A DNA stretch of 64,000 nucleotides from Hippasteria phrygiana (GCA_037893225.1 JAZGUH010000727.1:157394-221393), one strand, 5' to 3'. Counted from the first letter of the stretch, positions 36,001-46,823 are shown. Translations and numbers: made by a program. The notes: generated from the letters alone by a model not told the origin.

Positions 36001-39000
36001 TTGAATACGTATAGGCCTACATACAAAAAAACACAAACACACAAAAACACAACTATAGGTTTGTATATATATAAATATTGTGTACATCCTTCTTATGACT
36101 TCTCTTTTTTCACTGAACCGCTCTTGTTAGTTCTATGCCCTTTTTTAAACCGATGATAGGCTCCCACCGTTGTCGTCTTATGTAATTCGTTTGTTCCCAG
36201 TGTTCACACACAGGTTTGTATACCATGTACATGTATATCGAGAACTTCTTGTCTTTCCATTGGCTTCTTTGATTTGTTTCTTACTAACTTGTTTGCAATC
36301 CCTCTCATTGGTTTTGGACACGATTTCCGAATGAAGACAACTTGACAATCGATGACGTATAGTCCTCGAATGGCATTCCTTTGTTCTCTGTCCTCGATTT
36401 ACACTACATAAATGATTCAACTGAGATGATTCAAACCCAGAACACTATTGTCCTCGTATGTAATTCTTCAATTCCCTGTCCACGATTTACACTTTTTGAT
36501 TTACACTATACGGTGAGAAATTCCCATTTTCCTTTTGACGGCTGCCTGACTTTTGCTTAAAATCCCTTGCATTTCTTTTGTACATGATTTACAACTGAGG
36601 ACGGTTTAATTGCCAATCGAAGACATTTTGTCCCCGCATTTGGCATTCTTTTGTTCTCTGTCCTCGGTTTAAACCATAAACACGCAAAACACGCACACCG
36701 ACTTTTTTTTTATGTTAGGACCACGCACCTCTTCGTTACGCTTGGGTCCCCATTATGATCGTGTATATCCTCCACCTTGAGCCCCGTGGCGTATTGACAA
36801 ATCACGCACAGCCGCGTGGTCCGACAAAACTCTTGACATTCGTGACGGTGTAGCGTGAATTTCGGTCACTGTGAAATACGGGCTCATTGGTGGTATTGCA
36901 CATGCCTAAAGTGAAAATAATTAGAAGATTGGCCAGTCACGTGAAAGGGTTTAACCAATAATATGGAAAAGGAGTCCGATTTTCCTAGGAGTCTGATTTT
37001 CATATGACAACAGACGCGCCTCGTTGATTGGTCAATACGCCAAGGGGCTGAGCTTAATGAATCGATCTATTTATTCAAAGCTGATCGGGGTATTGAAATA
37101 GGAGGTTCGGCAGGGTAAGACGTGCTTTGCTTGCCAAGGAAATGAGTGCAGATGTGTGCGGAGTATCATTACGATACAGCGTGTTCCCAAGGAAATTGCG
37201 TGCAGTGTCCCCACATTGTTCCAGGGGCATTTTGTGCAGATTGTCCCTATTCCAATGCCATGAAAATTGTTTGCAGAATAACCATACATTCATTCTATTT
37301 CCAAGAAAATTCGTGCGCACAATTTTCCGGTAATAATTGCATCCCAGAGGAAATTGCGTTCAGAGTGTCTTTGTAATAATTCTATTCTCAAAAGAATTGT
37401 GTACAGACTGTCTGTCTAATAATAGTATTCCTAAGGAAATTACTTGTGTAACAATGTGTTCTATAGTAATTATGTTCCTCAATACCATGGGCGTCGCCAA
37501 GATTTTTTTTAAAGGGGGCCACATTCAAAAATCCTTGTACTTTCTCTGCAATTTTCTCAATTTATCATTTTTTGCACACCCCGGACGCCCATGTTGTTAA
37601 ATGTGCATTAAATGAACAGTAATATGACACCTTGTCTTCTTTTTTATTAATTTTGTTTGGTTCTTTTTTTGTTCTCTCTTTTTTGGGGGGAATTTCCAGG
37701 AGGGCAAGGGCCACCCTTTCCCCCCTCGCGACGCCCATGCTCAAGACATTGTACGCAGATTGGTCCCATATTTTCGGTAAATAATTCCCATGTTTTGTTT
37801 GAACACAATATCAAAATTTATGTTTGCTGTTCCATGCTTTACTTGTTCACTTTTATACTTTCAAAACCATTTCACCAAATTTGTATTGGCAATCTGACAG
37901 AGGGTACCATATTTGTTAGGCTAAAAGCTATTTCAGTGAAATTTTCCTTTAGTTCTTTTTAACTGCAGAAAGCTTTAAAAAGACGAAGTTTTTCTGAACT
38001 GAATTCTTTTTCCACATTTTTAACTTTTCAAAAACTGAAAGAAAAAAAACGTTCACGAAAGATTTAATTACTTTTAAAGTTTGTTGGGTGGGAAACCTAT
38101 TGGGGGAAAATCAAGGGTCCCCCCTACTTATCCCGTAGAATTTAAACGCGCCTGGCCTTAGTTGAGCCGTTTTCTTCTCACTTACACCCACCTGGTCTGC
38201 ATAATTGACGAAGTTGAAATATTATCTTTGGCAGTTCGGTCTTCGATCCACCGCCGCGGCGTATTCGACCTCCTTCTCGAGTGTGACTAAATGTCCATCG
38301 GCTGTCCGCGAATAGTAACTCGACGCATGCCCGTCTGCCCACCTTCCTGTGGCATTCTCAAGTGACGTGTGAATGAAATCACACGGGAATTTATAAATAA
38401 AGTTGGCACTTAATTCCCACAAATAACCAGGGCCATTGCCGAGCTACAGCCGAGCGTAATAAGTGGCCAATGAGAAGGGGGTGACGCTTTTACGCTTAGA
38501 GTGTTTGAAGGAAAAACAGGTATCGGTCCTTTACTTGTTATTGCTATAGTTTTATGTTTTGTTTGCGTTTGTGTTGTTTGTTTGCTTGTTTGCTTTATTA
38601 TGTATATTGTTGTCATTACTTAATTAAGCCAGTTCTGTATGTCAACTGCGCATGCGCACAATGACATTTTATCCCGAATGACCCGCGTGACCCAACGCGC
38701 GCGTGTGAACGCGCAAGGTTAAATTCAATCAGAATGGGCGTTCGCGTAGCATGGCGTAACATTACGTCAGCAATTTTATCCCGAATAACCTTTAACCTTT
38801 GAGATACCGAACTGGCTTTTTTCCCCATAAAAATAAAAGTAGGCCTAAAGATAACATTGAATATAGCGAGCAAGCCAACAAGAAACCAACACAAACAATA
38901 ATAGCTGGCAATAACAAGTGCCTTGTCTTGTGTCTTGTCCTATGTCCTGTTTCGTGTCTTGTCTCGTGTCTCGTCTCCTCCTCTCCTCTCGTCAGATTGT

Positions 39001-39676
39001 AACATGAGTGATCTAACAAGCTGACGGCCCTGAGTTACTTTCGCTACACCCTCAAATTACAGCGGCAAGTCAATGCCACTATGTAAGCACACCAATCATA
39101 ATAGTCAGGCCCGTAGACTAGAGGGGGAGGGGTTCGGTGCAACTCAGTAAGTGTACAGTATCAATATTTTTTGGGAAGGGGACGGCTAATATGACAGTGT
39201 CCCCCTGCCCATAATTCCCCCCTTGTCATATACATTTAATATGTGTCATTGGCTTTTACATGTACCAGAAATCCAGAATACACAAAGATCAGCACAAAAT
39301 TTTCCCAGGACACGCAAGAGACACTGAATAGAAGTTTTCAGATAACATGTATATCTAATAGTTGAATTGATCGTGCATTCTTCCGAGGGAGCACATGGCA
39401 AGGGGTGGTTATGTAATCTCCAACATTCGTTGTTTGGTTTTCTTTATTGTTGAAATCACTGGCCTGGGAAGCGATTTTGGGAACAGGGGATTATGTTCCC
39501 AACCCATATAATTTTACTGGACAACGCTATTGGGCAGCCCCCCCCCCCCCCCCCACCTTAAAAAAGATTATCTCATTATTTCCTATGCTGCATCTATTGG
39601 TATGCAACAATTAATTAACAGTGTTGTAGTCGAGACCCCGAAGTCTGAGACCGAGACCAAGACCGAGACCTGATGG

Positions 39677-39727
<51 letters not shown>

Positions 39728-42700
39728 TGGAAGACCGAGACCGAGACCGAGACCTAATGGCCCGAGACCGAGACCGAGACCTCGAGACCTTGTATGTCAT
39801 TTACATAATAAAAGAATGCAAAAAGATCACAAATTTCCATATGCATTATGTGCAAAGGAGTATACATGTACATGTCGTTCCCAACTTCCCATACATGGGC
39901 ACGCGTACACGGCAAAGAAACGAGGTTGTCACCATGTCATGTACTGCACGTTTATAAATCTTTAGTCGAGTAGAGCGTACTGTAATCGATTCTGTCAACA
40001 AGAAGTTGTCATATACTGCACAATTATACATCTCGAGTCGAGTCGAGCGTGCTGTAATCGATTCTGCACATGTGCTGTTTGTATAAAATATTGGTGGTCT
40101 CGATACCGAGACAAGCAAAATACCAAGACCACAGGGTACCGAGACCGAGACCGAGACCGACACCGAGACCGAGACCAGGAAAAACTGGTCTCGAGACCTA
40201 CAACACTGTTAATTAAATGTTGACCTTTTTTCCAGAAACCAGCGGACTTGGGGGACATCTTGTTCTCTCTGAGTTACCTACCGACTGCTGAGCGGCTGAC
40301 TGTCGTCATCGTGAAAGCTCGTGGTCTCAAGTGGACAGAGAAAAAAGTCACAGCAGGTAACATATATCTTGCCTGTCGGTCCAAATCATTCACTTTAATA
40401 AAGAAAACTGTTCAATTCCATGCGTAAGGGGTGCCTAAAGGCCTACTTGAGGCATTTGGTATGATTCGTACAAGCAAATTTTCTTGCTTGTATCGCACCT
40501 TGTATCGATTGATTCCCACCATCTGACCACCATATGAACATAATCTGACTACCACCTGACCAACATCTGACCAACATCTGACTACCATCTGACCGTCATC
40601 TGACCATCATCTGACCGTCATCTGACTGTCACCTGACCGTCACCTGACCATCACCTGACCGTCACCTGACCGTCACCTGACCATCACCTGACCAAAGTGC
40701 CTGAAGCGCTTCCATCATAGCACGGCCCATACACTAGCACGACGCGCGCTCACTTTTCACTGTACACTGTGTACACCTCATACAAAATGCAGGGTACTCC
40801 GTAATGTTTTCAAACTGTAGTGCGATAATGATTTTACCTTTGAGAACGATGGTTTATGACTCGGGGTAATTTGTTTTTGTAACCCGGTAGATCCATTTGT
40901 AAAGGTTTACCTGCTCCAAGGTGGCAAGAAGGTGAGCAAGAAGAAATCGTCCGTTAAGAGAGGTGACAACTGTCCCATCTACAACGAATCCATGATGTTT
41001 GCCCTACCCTCCAATATTCTGGACGTAAGTTGTCGTCACACTTGCTTGCTTGAACATCACCACAACTCATTTCGCCGCTTGATAATAATTAATACCGAGG
41101 ATGGGTCATTTGGGAGACTTTGCCATAGGAGCGTGCAAATTTTTTTTTCAACTTTAAAGGAACCATGCTTCTCAAATTGACCGGATATCATTTTATTTCA
41201 TAAATATATTCATTTATATGTATTAAATGTGAATTATAAGCCAAACTGGTTTAAGCGAAGTTTTAGTGTGATTATTTGCCGCTCAAAAATTAACCCCCCC
41301 CTTTTTGAAATTTGTTGAGACTCAAATTGAGGGCGCTGTTCGTGACGTAGACCGAGGCACCGAAATTCATGGATCGACACGATAGTCTGGACCCGGCCCG
41401 TATTACACACACTAGGTCTACACGTGCAATTTCGTAAGTTGCAACAACAACTAACATCGAACTTACCCTGATTATTTTCCCTTTTAGCGAAGGCTCCTCG
41501 GGGAATGGGCCGTTTAATTGCTTTCGCCTTTATTTTACTCACATCTGGGAACTTTTTTGTTGGGATGGCAGTGGACTTGACCATATTTTTAATGGTCATC
41601 CCAAAGGATTTGAAAATACCAGTATCGAAACACGACTGCTCAAAGTGGTCGCTACATAACGCTGAAAAGCTGCTGGGCCGGACCTCTTTGCTCTTGTCAC
41701 CTTCACTTTCGCCGTCCGAATTCTCCGATATTTCGCTTCAGTTGGAAATATATGAAGGCTTACTCCACCCGTCGTTGTTTTGCTGCACCCAGCAGCCACC
41801 GTGACACCTTGTCGGCATGGCCGAAAAACCACTATATTTTGCTTAGATTTTGGACGAAGAATTTTCGCCGTACAATGTACACACAATGCATACCCGTGAT
41901 GAATGGGTAATATGCCTCGATCTACGTCACACACTTATGTTAATGAGGGTCCCACTCAGGGGGCGGAGTAGCTTGGACAAACATTTTTTAAAAATTGTTT
42001 TCTCATATTTAATCTGGGAAATAATTGTCTCTGGACACAAAATATCATTGTCAAGATAATACTTTATTGTTTTAAGCAGGAATACTGCAATATAAATCCT
42101 ATATCATGTTTCCTTTAATGTAACCTAACTCAAATATCCCCTGTCCTACCCCCACGAATTTTGGTATATTTTCGTTTTGGACCATCCTCTATCGATATAA
42201 CTCACTTGCGACTGTAAAATTCTCACGCCTTAGAGGGGCTGGGTACTTAGGGAGACACTGAAATGTCTCCCCAATTCCACTTGTCTCCTCCTTAAGGGTA
42301 CTTTTGTCATTATAATAATAATAATAATTAAATAATAATAATAATAAAGTATAATCGGCATTTAAGAACGCTCAAATAGTAAACTGTATCACAACAGTGC
42401 CTACAATATTATTATTACCAATGCTCACCAGGCCCATTAATCATTCCTGAAACCTTCTCAACTCCCTGGGGAGTAGACAGCCCCGGCTGCAAGTTAAGCG
42501 CACATGGGCTAATGCAACAAACCATCACTGCCCTCACCAACAAGGTACCAATTTACTCCGGTACTGGTGTACAACATCCAGCTGACCCAGTAGGTTTTAG
42601 CCACATAATGTAAACATGCTTTCCATATACACCTAACATTCATACATAGGCACCATTTGAGCCACTTGACAAGATTCAAATTGTTATCATCTCAGTTGCC

Positions 42701-43675
42701 TCAATTACTGCCTATGGAATGGGATAATTTTTGTTTTATATCGTGATCTCTTAGTTTATGAAATGTTTTAATGCTAGGCAGCCGTGTTAGTCAATAAAAT
42801 AGATATAACCTGGGCAGGTGGTCGTGGCACTTTAACCCTTGTTCTAGTGTTGTTTATTGCAAGTCAGTGGTACATGCCAATGCACTCCAACTGCAGTGCA
42901 TTAGAGGATTCTTTGCTTTACCAGACAATTTCAAAGCTCCAACTGGATGGAGTGCATTGGAGGGCACTTGGGGGGTTGCTGGTCATTGTTGTTGCTCATT
43001 TTACCAGCAAGTCTTGATGGAAATTGCCATTGTATTTATTATTAGTAACTTTTGATAATGTTAAATATCAATTTAAATTATTATAACATTATATAACATA
43101 ACATAACATTACTTAACATTACATAACATCAACCTGGTGTTCCAAGAGTGTTTTACTTCATAGCCAATTAGACATACCCTCCATCTCACTCCAGAGGATT
43201 ATGGCATGTGGCTTTGCTTATCAGTGTAATACACTGTTTACTCACTCACAGCATGACCAAGTTATCCTCCAGTTTCCTTGGGCATTCCTTGGATCGGAGT
43301 GTACAAGGACTCTTCATTGAAATAATGTGACAGTTATTGCAGGACCATGCAATAAACATAGGCATTTTTGGGGGCGAATATTGAAGTGCGTTGGAGTTTA
43401 AACAAGAGCAAGGGTTAATGACTATAAACTGAAAATAGAAAGCTGATGCAACATTTCGGTGACAATATCTGTTACAATTCAAGTGTTTCTTCTTGCACCA
43501 ACAGAAAGTCACAGTTCGAATAACCGTGGCCGAGAACGCCCCTGGCGGCAAGACTCCGAGTATTGGTCACGTGTTAGTTGGCTCGAGCTGCAAGGGCGCC
43601 AATCTGACCCACTGGAACCAAATGTTGACCGTCCTGCGCCGTCCAATCGCCATGTGGCATCCACTGCGCAAATGA
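23818..43675 (+). CDS. SYT12: synaptotagmin-12-like gene (7 exons, 5' exon uncertain)
   Basis: Membrane-anchored vesicle trafficking protein of the synaptotagmin family. Exons 23818-24014, 30155-30453, 34643-34811, 35348-35563, 40236-40356, 40891-41024 and 43505-43675 all have AG/GT borders and matching phases, and give 435 codons plus an N-terminus. Order: membrane segment ([19 protein letters not shown]), juxtamembrane cysteines (CGPC), Ser-rich linker, C2A, C2B, C-terminal WHPLRK. C2B blocks [23 protein letters not shown] and THWNQML match vertebrate SYT12 as I remember it, better than other synaptotagmins; human SYT12 has about 421 residues. Several C2 calcium-binding Asp are replaced, most of them in C2B, which suggests calcium-independent binding. 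Introns hold several mobile elements. Confidence 0.92.
24856..25098. mobile_element. MITE with TIR CACTGATCTCTATGTAAACT
   Basis: The outer inverted repeats read CCACTGATCTCTATGTAAAC and GATAGC, inverted at GCTATCCAGTTTATATAGAG followed by ATCAGTGG. Further inward, CACTCCCAATA is also inverted (TTGGGAGTG). It is the intact relative of the host element split at 32378. Confidence 0.8.
25137..25737. mobile_element. TTAA-flanked MITE (GACACATTGCC family), copy 2
   Basis: TTAA at 25133-25136 and 25738-25741. Ends AGGGACACATTGCC and GCAATGTGTCCCT. Internal GGCTGGCGCCGCAGCC matches copy 1. Confidence 0.8.
25925..26110 (-). repeat. dispersed repeat, TTTCCAACGATT family
   Basis: Related copies lie at 33320-34080 (plus, split by another element) and 60258-60440 (plus). 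Shared blocks are GTTTTCCAACGATT, TCTTGAAAACGACA and CTTACAGTCTAGTAAGG. Confidence 0.75.
26525..26605 (+). mobile_element. tRNA-like SINE head
   Basis: GTGGCTTTACTGGTAGATCG and a B-box-like GCGTTCGAATCAT are spaced as in a tRNA-derived SINE. The body is not delimited. Confidence 0.35.
30155..30453 (+). CDS. SYT12: synaptotagmin exon: Ser-rich linker
   Basis: The acceptor TTTCCACAG precedes it. The frame runs [12 protein letters not shown] to [16 protein letters not shown] and NFMNV. The donor is GT|GTAAAT at 30453/30454, the only one giving the phase needed by the exon at 34643; reading on would hit TAA. The run resembles the SADSLNSISSVSN-type linker of vertebrate SYT12. Confidence 0.85.
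30454..31512. other. intron sequence, nothing recognised
   Basis: No gene or clear element was recognised in this part of the intron. Confidence 0.4.
31513..31870. mobile_element. MITE (GGCCGGTTCA) with a long hairpin at its right side
   Basis: The left end CTAAAGGCCGGTTCATACTT and GCGAATGCGAATGCG are inverted at 31650-31697 (CGCATTCGCATTCG, GGGTGTGAAC). The palindrome 31704-31849 interrupts the right side, after which CTAGGTGTGAACCGGC continues. Confidence 0.65.
31704..31849. repeat. near-perfect palindrome, 71-75-nt arms
   Basis: The arms 31704-31778 and 31779-31849 meet at CTATTAATAG without a spacer. They differ by one substitution and a 4-nt CGTA indel. Confidence 0.93.
32243..33116. 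mobile_element. MITE (CACTGATCTCTAT family), split by another element
   Basis: The ends AACTGATCTCTATATAAACT and GATAGC (left) and GCTATCCAGTTTACATATAA (right) match the element at 24856. The inner flanks around the insertion also match it (GGGGACAA and TTGAAAAACC). Confidence 0.75.
32378..33011. mobile_element. 634-bp TIR element (CTGCAGCCGATTTC), copy A
   Basis: Begins CTGCAGCCGATTTCACGAAA and ends with its complement. Further inward are many GCGCAA and TTACGC inverted blocks, so the ends fold extensively. No coding capacity. Copy B lies 355 bp downstream. Confidence 0.9.
33367..33993. mobile_element. 627-bp TIR element (CTGCAGCCGATTTC), copy B
   Basis: Same ends and almost the same interior as copy A, with a small deletion after GCGTAAGTTGCGCA. 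It sits inside a different dispersed repeat (the TTTCCAACGATT family). Confidence 0.9.
33994..34642. other. intron: rest of split repeat and CACTCTAGG-family repeat
   Basis: 33994-34080 continues the TTTCCAACGATT-family repeat (TTACAGTCTAGTAAAG). 34310-34450 matches 17232-17330. Confidence 0.6.
34643..34811 (+). CDS. SYT12: synaptotagmin exon: first half of C2A
   Basis: Encodes [19 protein letters not shown], the entry strand of C2A, then the first loop ([18 protein letters not shown]). The donor AAG|GTTAGT leaves phase 0. Confidence 0.92.
35348..35563 (+). CDS. SYT12: synaptotagmin exon: second half of C2A
   Basis: Starts [18 protein letters not shown] and ends WLNLSDINE before GTAAAG. The third calcium loop reads [14 protein letters not shown]. 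Against synaptotagmin-1, D230 is Ser and D238 is Glu, while D232 is kept. Confidence 0.93.
35564..37120. other. intron, with the empty-site relative of the LINE host repeat
   Basis: Low-complexity sequence with recurring TGTCCTC and TTCTCTGTCC phrases. At 36850-36990 (minus) lies a copy of the repeat that received the LINE at 11578. No gene. Confidence 0.5.
37130..37470. repeat. degenerate tandem array, unit about 45-50 bp
   Basis: Recurring CCAAGGAAATTGCGTGCAG followed by TGTCC and (T)AATAATT-type spacers, in about seven diverged units. Confidence 0.7.
37486..37739. mobile_element. 254-bp MITE with 8-bp target duplication (hAT-like)
   Basis: Ends CATGGGCGTCGCC and GCGACGCCCATG. Flanks CTCAATAC (37478-37485) and CTCAAGAC (37740-37747) differ at one base. 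Confidence 0.75.
38637..38817. mobile_element. MITE (AGCCAGTTCGGTAT), copy 1
   Basis: Ends AGCCAGTTCTGTATGTCAA and GAGATACCGAACTGGCT. The interior has GCGCATGCGC and TTTTATCCCGAAT in both halves. An inverted copy is at 60856. Confidence 0.85.
38820..39618. other. intron spacer with (TGTCTCG)-like array and poly-C
   Basis: A CTTGTCTTGTGTCTTGTCC-type array lies at 38920-38990. A run of about 19 C lies near 39537. No gene. Confidence 0.5.
39619..40208. mobile_element. hAT-like MITE with 8-bp TTAATTAA duplication and (CCGAGA)n core
   Basis: Ends CAGTGTTGTAG and CTACAACACTG, each next to TTAATTAA (39611-39618 and 40209-40216). An 8-bp duplication and CAGTG ends are typical of hAT elements. The interior is hexanucleotide repeat (GACCGA)n at both sides and non-coding sequence between. 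It ends 27 bp before a synaptotagmin exon. Confidence 0.88.
40236..40356 (+). CDS. SYT12: synaptotagmin exon: start of C2B
   Basis: The acceptor CTTTTTTCCAG precedes it. Encodes [20 protein letters not shown] and [19 protein letters not shown] hAT-like element ends only 27 bp upstream. The donor is G|GTAACA. Confidence 0.95.
40545..40695. repeat. 11-bp tandem array (CTGACCATCAC)
   Basis: About 14 units of CTGACCRTCAY in the intron between the two C2B exons. Confidence 0.92.
40891..41024 (+). CDS. SYT12: synaptotagmin exon: middle of C2B
   Basis: Encodes [20 protein letters not shown], the polybasic strand, then [19 protein letters not shown] before GTAAGT. The polybasic KKVSKKK typical of lipid and SNARE contact is retained. 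Confidence 0.95.
41025..41466. other. intron sequence beside the THAP fragment
   Basis: No further domain recognised downstream of the THAP fragment. Confidence 0.35.
41467..41818 (-). pseudogene. THAP zinc-finger domain fragment, frameshifted, inside a synaptotagmin intron
   Basis: The minus strand from ATG 41818 reads MPTRC, then after a frame change [17 protein letters not shown] and [10 protein letters not shown]. After another change it reads [24 protein letters not shown] and [12 protein letters not shown]. These are the order and spacing of the THAP C2CH DNA-binding domain (C-x-C, C-x2-H, AVPT-like box), with at least two frameshifts. The conserved Trp after YRRI is Arg. A donor GTAAGT follows at 41466. 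THAP domains occur in host factors and in P-element and Kolobok transposases. It lies in opposite orientation to the synaptotagmin gene, so a transposon relic is likely. Confidence 0.72.
42300..42600 (-). mobile_element. SINE copy (CACCCAGG-body family), minus strand
   Basis: Starts with (AAT)n at 42315-42347 and ATAATCGGCATTTAAGAACG. CATTCCTGAAACCTTCTCA and CGGCTGCAAG..CACATGGGC match 6570-6630. Confidence 0.55.
43505..43675 (+). CDS. SYT12: synaptotagmin exon: end of C2B and stop
   Basis: Encodes [20 protein letters not shown], then [20 protein letters not shown] and RK before TGA at 43673-43675. In the third loop the Asp positions 363, 365 and 371 of synaptotagmin-1 are Glu, Ala and Pro. 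The WHxL C-terminal motif, used for vesicle docking, is kept. Confidence 0.95.
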   Translation, partial: KVTVRITVAENAPGGKTPSIGHVLVGSSCKGANLTHWNQMLTVLRRPIAMWHPLRK

Positions 43676-45373
43676 ATATTCATAACTTAATATAATATAT
43701 AATTTATTATTGTAATGACTTTGTACATACACAGCTTAATTGAAAGTTAAAAGCGAAGACTGTGATTTGCCGCGATTTGTTGTACCTTTGAAGGATTTAT
43801 TGTGTTAATATAATTTTCCTTTCAGGGAATTCTCCTTTAAACTTTTCGCTTCATTGTGAATGTGCCTCATCTCTATAATTGTTAATTCTGATTTCTTTAC
43901 TTAATCAATGATGGATCCAAATGTTACTGAATTAATATTAAAGGTCCAAATCACCTTGCTCAGGAAATTACCTAATTTCTTCTTGTTTCTTCCTGTTTAT
44001 CAGTTATTTTGGAAATCAGCGTGCTGGATCGACTGGGATAAGGTGAGCCCAGGATTTTACTGCGTGTATCTTATTGGCTAATGAACAAAAACGTAATTAT
44101 ATATAGTAAATCTGCATGATTTGTAAAACATAAATGATGCAATTGTTGTCATGCTATAAAATTTTACATTCACAAATCAAACTGTCTAATTATCAACCTC
44201 TTATAGTATCAATAATAATGACACGGGCCTGCCACAAAAATAATGTCAAAGTGGTCAATGACGTGCGGGCTGCATTTAATACTATGAACTGACCTCTCCA
44301 GCTAGCTATATGGTATTTCCTGTTGTATGCATGCCATTACAATTAATGCTAAAAAGGAAGGAACACGTTCATATTTAACTGTTGATTTTCATGTTTGCCT
44401 TTTTAATATAATTATAAGATCAAAATGTAGCTACTTTTCCGTAAAAATGAAAAGTCTTGGCTAAAAATCGATATCAGGCAATGTAGCCTCAAATTTGGCC
44501 CCAAATAAGACATGCATGCAAAACCACGAGTAACCTAACAATAGAAAAGTATTTATGAAAAACGACAGTTAAATATTAACGTGTTAAGGGTAACTTATAC
44601 AGGAACTATATTATGCACCTATCAATTGTTTCCCTTCACCTCCACCCCGGGCTGCCCCACAATAATGTGGGATTGTCATTTCGGAAGTGACTAAAACCCC
44701 ACCCTGGGGCACATGTCCCATACAAAGAATGGGATCGATTTTTATTTACTCCAAGAAGAACCAAAGTACTCGCCCTTGGGTTCGAAAAAATACCAATCCT
44801 GCCGTCAGGGGTAGAGGGAAGACCAGGAAGAGGTGGGGAAATTACAATTGATATGTGCATTCTACCAATAATTTTTATACGGGAACAAATTGAAAAGGAT
44901 GTATTTTCAATAAGACTATAAAAACAAAATTACTTTAAGCAGGGTGTTCATAAAAAAGATGTCCCAATCTCTTTTTTTTTTACAGTGCATGATTTTAACA
45001 TTTATATAACAGTCTAGTTTCCCAGGTTAAACTTGCAGGTGTGATTCTAGACCTAAATGTTTGCGGTCCGAAAATTAAGAAGTAGCCTAACCAGTATTTC
45101 ATACCTTCAAATTTCGGACATTCTAAGCAAATGTGATTAAATTGTTCACATATTGATTGATTGATTGACTGATTTGTTTGGGAGGTTAGGGTTACCCCCC
45201 ACGCCAACCACCAAGCCCCACGCCTAGATACTGCTTTGCAATTTCCATGTCTTTTGTGACAATTCTATATATACTACATTTTTCATCAACTGCTTTTAAA
45301 ACCAAAATATATTATTTAAGATTGAGGGTGTATGTCTTTGTGCCGAGGTTTGATAGTAGAATCTATAAGCTTT
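43676..45373. other. 3' flank of the synaptotagmin gene, no gene recognised
   Basis: Contains the expected 3' untranslated region. I see no strong AATAAA close to the stop. Nothing else recognisable. Confidence 0.4.
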
Positions 45374-45895
45374 CCCTTGCAAAGATCTCCCGTGGGATTC
45401 CCATGCATGGAATTCCCATGGGAATTCATTCATGGGAAATTCTAAGGATATCCAGACACACCATGGGAACACCACGGGGTGCCTCTGAATGTCATGGGGA
45501 CCCATGGGACAATAAGGAAAACAGACATGGTCTTCAAGAACGCCATGGAACCCCATGGGAAATATTGTGATCACCATAGGAACACCATGTGCCTATGATT
45601 AACACCAAGTTAGTACCATGGGGTTGCATGGGGATGCCATGGGGTTTTAAAATGGGAAACCCTATTGGGTGGCATGGGGAATGCCATGGGAATATATAGG
45701 GGAACCCCGTGGGGTTGCATGGGAAAGTCAATGGGATATATGGGGGAAACCCCATTGGGTTACAGGGAATACAGGAAAACGCATAGGAAAAACCCCGTGG
45801 GAAATCTCTATGGTGCCTAATTCACCATGCAATTCCCATGAGGAAATTTCCCATGGGATTTCCCATGAGGTTTTGCATGGGAGATTTTCTAAGGG
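45374..45895. mobile_element. TIR element M1, CCATGG-rich
   Basis: Ends CCCTTGCAAAGATCTCCC and GGGAGATTTTCTAAGGG. The interior is packed with CCCATGGG-type palindromes and runs in both orientations. It shares ends and style with M2 at 46824. Confidence 0.75.
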
Positions 45896-45950
45896 TTCTT
45901 CCGCTTTCATATCGTATTGTGTTCATTCACACACAGTGTTTTCTGTGTAA

Positions 45951-46129
45951 AGGGCCGATCACACTGGCCACGATAACGATAACGAAAACAAAAACCATGC
46001 GAATAAGCGCTCCCTATTGGTGAATGGAACGCGCGCGTATTACACGCGCGACAATTCCACCAATCAATGCCGTTTATCCTCACCGTTTTCGTTATCGTCT
46101 TCGTTATCGTGGCCAGTGTGACCGGCCCT
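45951..46129. mobile_element. 179-bp MITE, AGGGCCGRTCACACTGGCC ends
   Basis: Ends AGGGCCGATCACACTGGCCA and TGGCCAGTGTGACCGGCCCT, then CGATAACGATAACGA inverted. Flanked by GTAA and TTAA, probably a decayed TTAA duplication. Confidence 0.88.
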
Positions 46130-46469
46130 TTAAGTCTTTGCTTTTGTTGGGCTTTGGCAATGCCCGTCGTTTCCAACACAAGACCTCGCTCAGTGGGCAG
46201 CCACATGATTTCATTAATGTTTCGTTGTTCTTGTATCCTAGTGGTGATAAAGTACATGAACACTCAACACACATGTAACATGGATCACTTAATACGCCAA
46301 CTTGGAATTTTTTACTGGTTTTGCGCAGATACCTCATGCCTAGTAAATCGTGACCTGATCTACGTGCATGAGTGACCCATCATTTTAAAGAGATCCTAGA
46401 CTACACAATGATGATAATTTAGTTACTTCAGTTTGATTAATATGGCATACATTTGTGGTGTCATATGAA

Positions 46470-46600
46470 TATCCGACTCCTCTCACATGATTGGCCACTC
46501 TCCCAATTATTGATATTATCGATCACTTTGCATGTGCAATACTATCGTATTTCATAGCGACAATATTTCACGCTACATCAGTATACTAATTGAAACACCC
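46470..46600 (+). repeat. dispersed repeat, uninterrupted relative of the LINE host
   Basis: GGCCACTCTCCCAATTATT, GCATGTGCAATACTA and TTTCACGCTACA match the sequence on both sides of the LINE at 11566-13430. Confidence 0.75.
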
Positions 46601-46823
46601 TATGAGTGTAGTTTTAAATTCACATGTTATTTAGGTCACCGAATCGTTATTTTTTTTTGCAATGCTGTAAAATGAGCATTTATCATATTCTGTCGCACAT
46701 AAAGCAACACATTCCTTCACACAAAATAATGGATGACATTCGTTAATTGCCTGTGACCGTTTTTACCCATGGACCATAATACTGAAATCCATGTTTGGAC
46801 AACATGAAATACACATATTACTT

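Noticed and set aside
39615..39800. Arg-Ser repeat protein
   Set aside because: Translation of (CCGAGA)n inside a TIR element.
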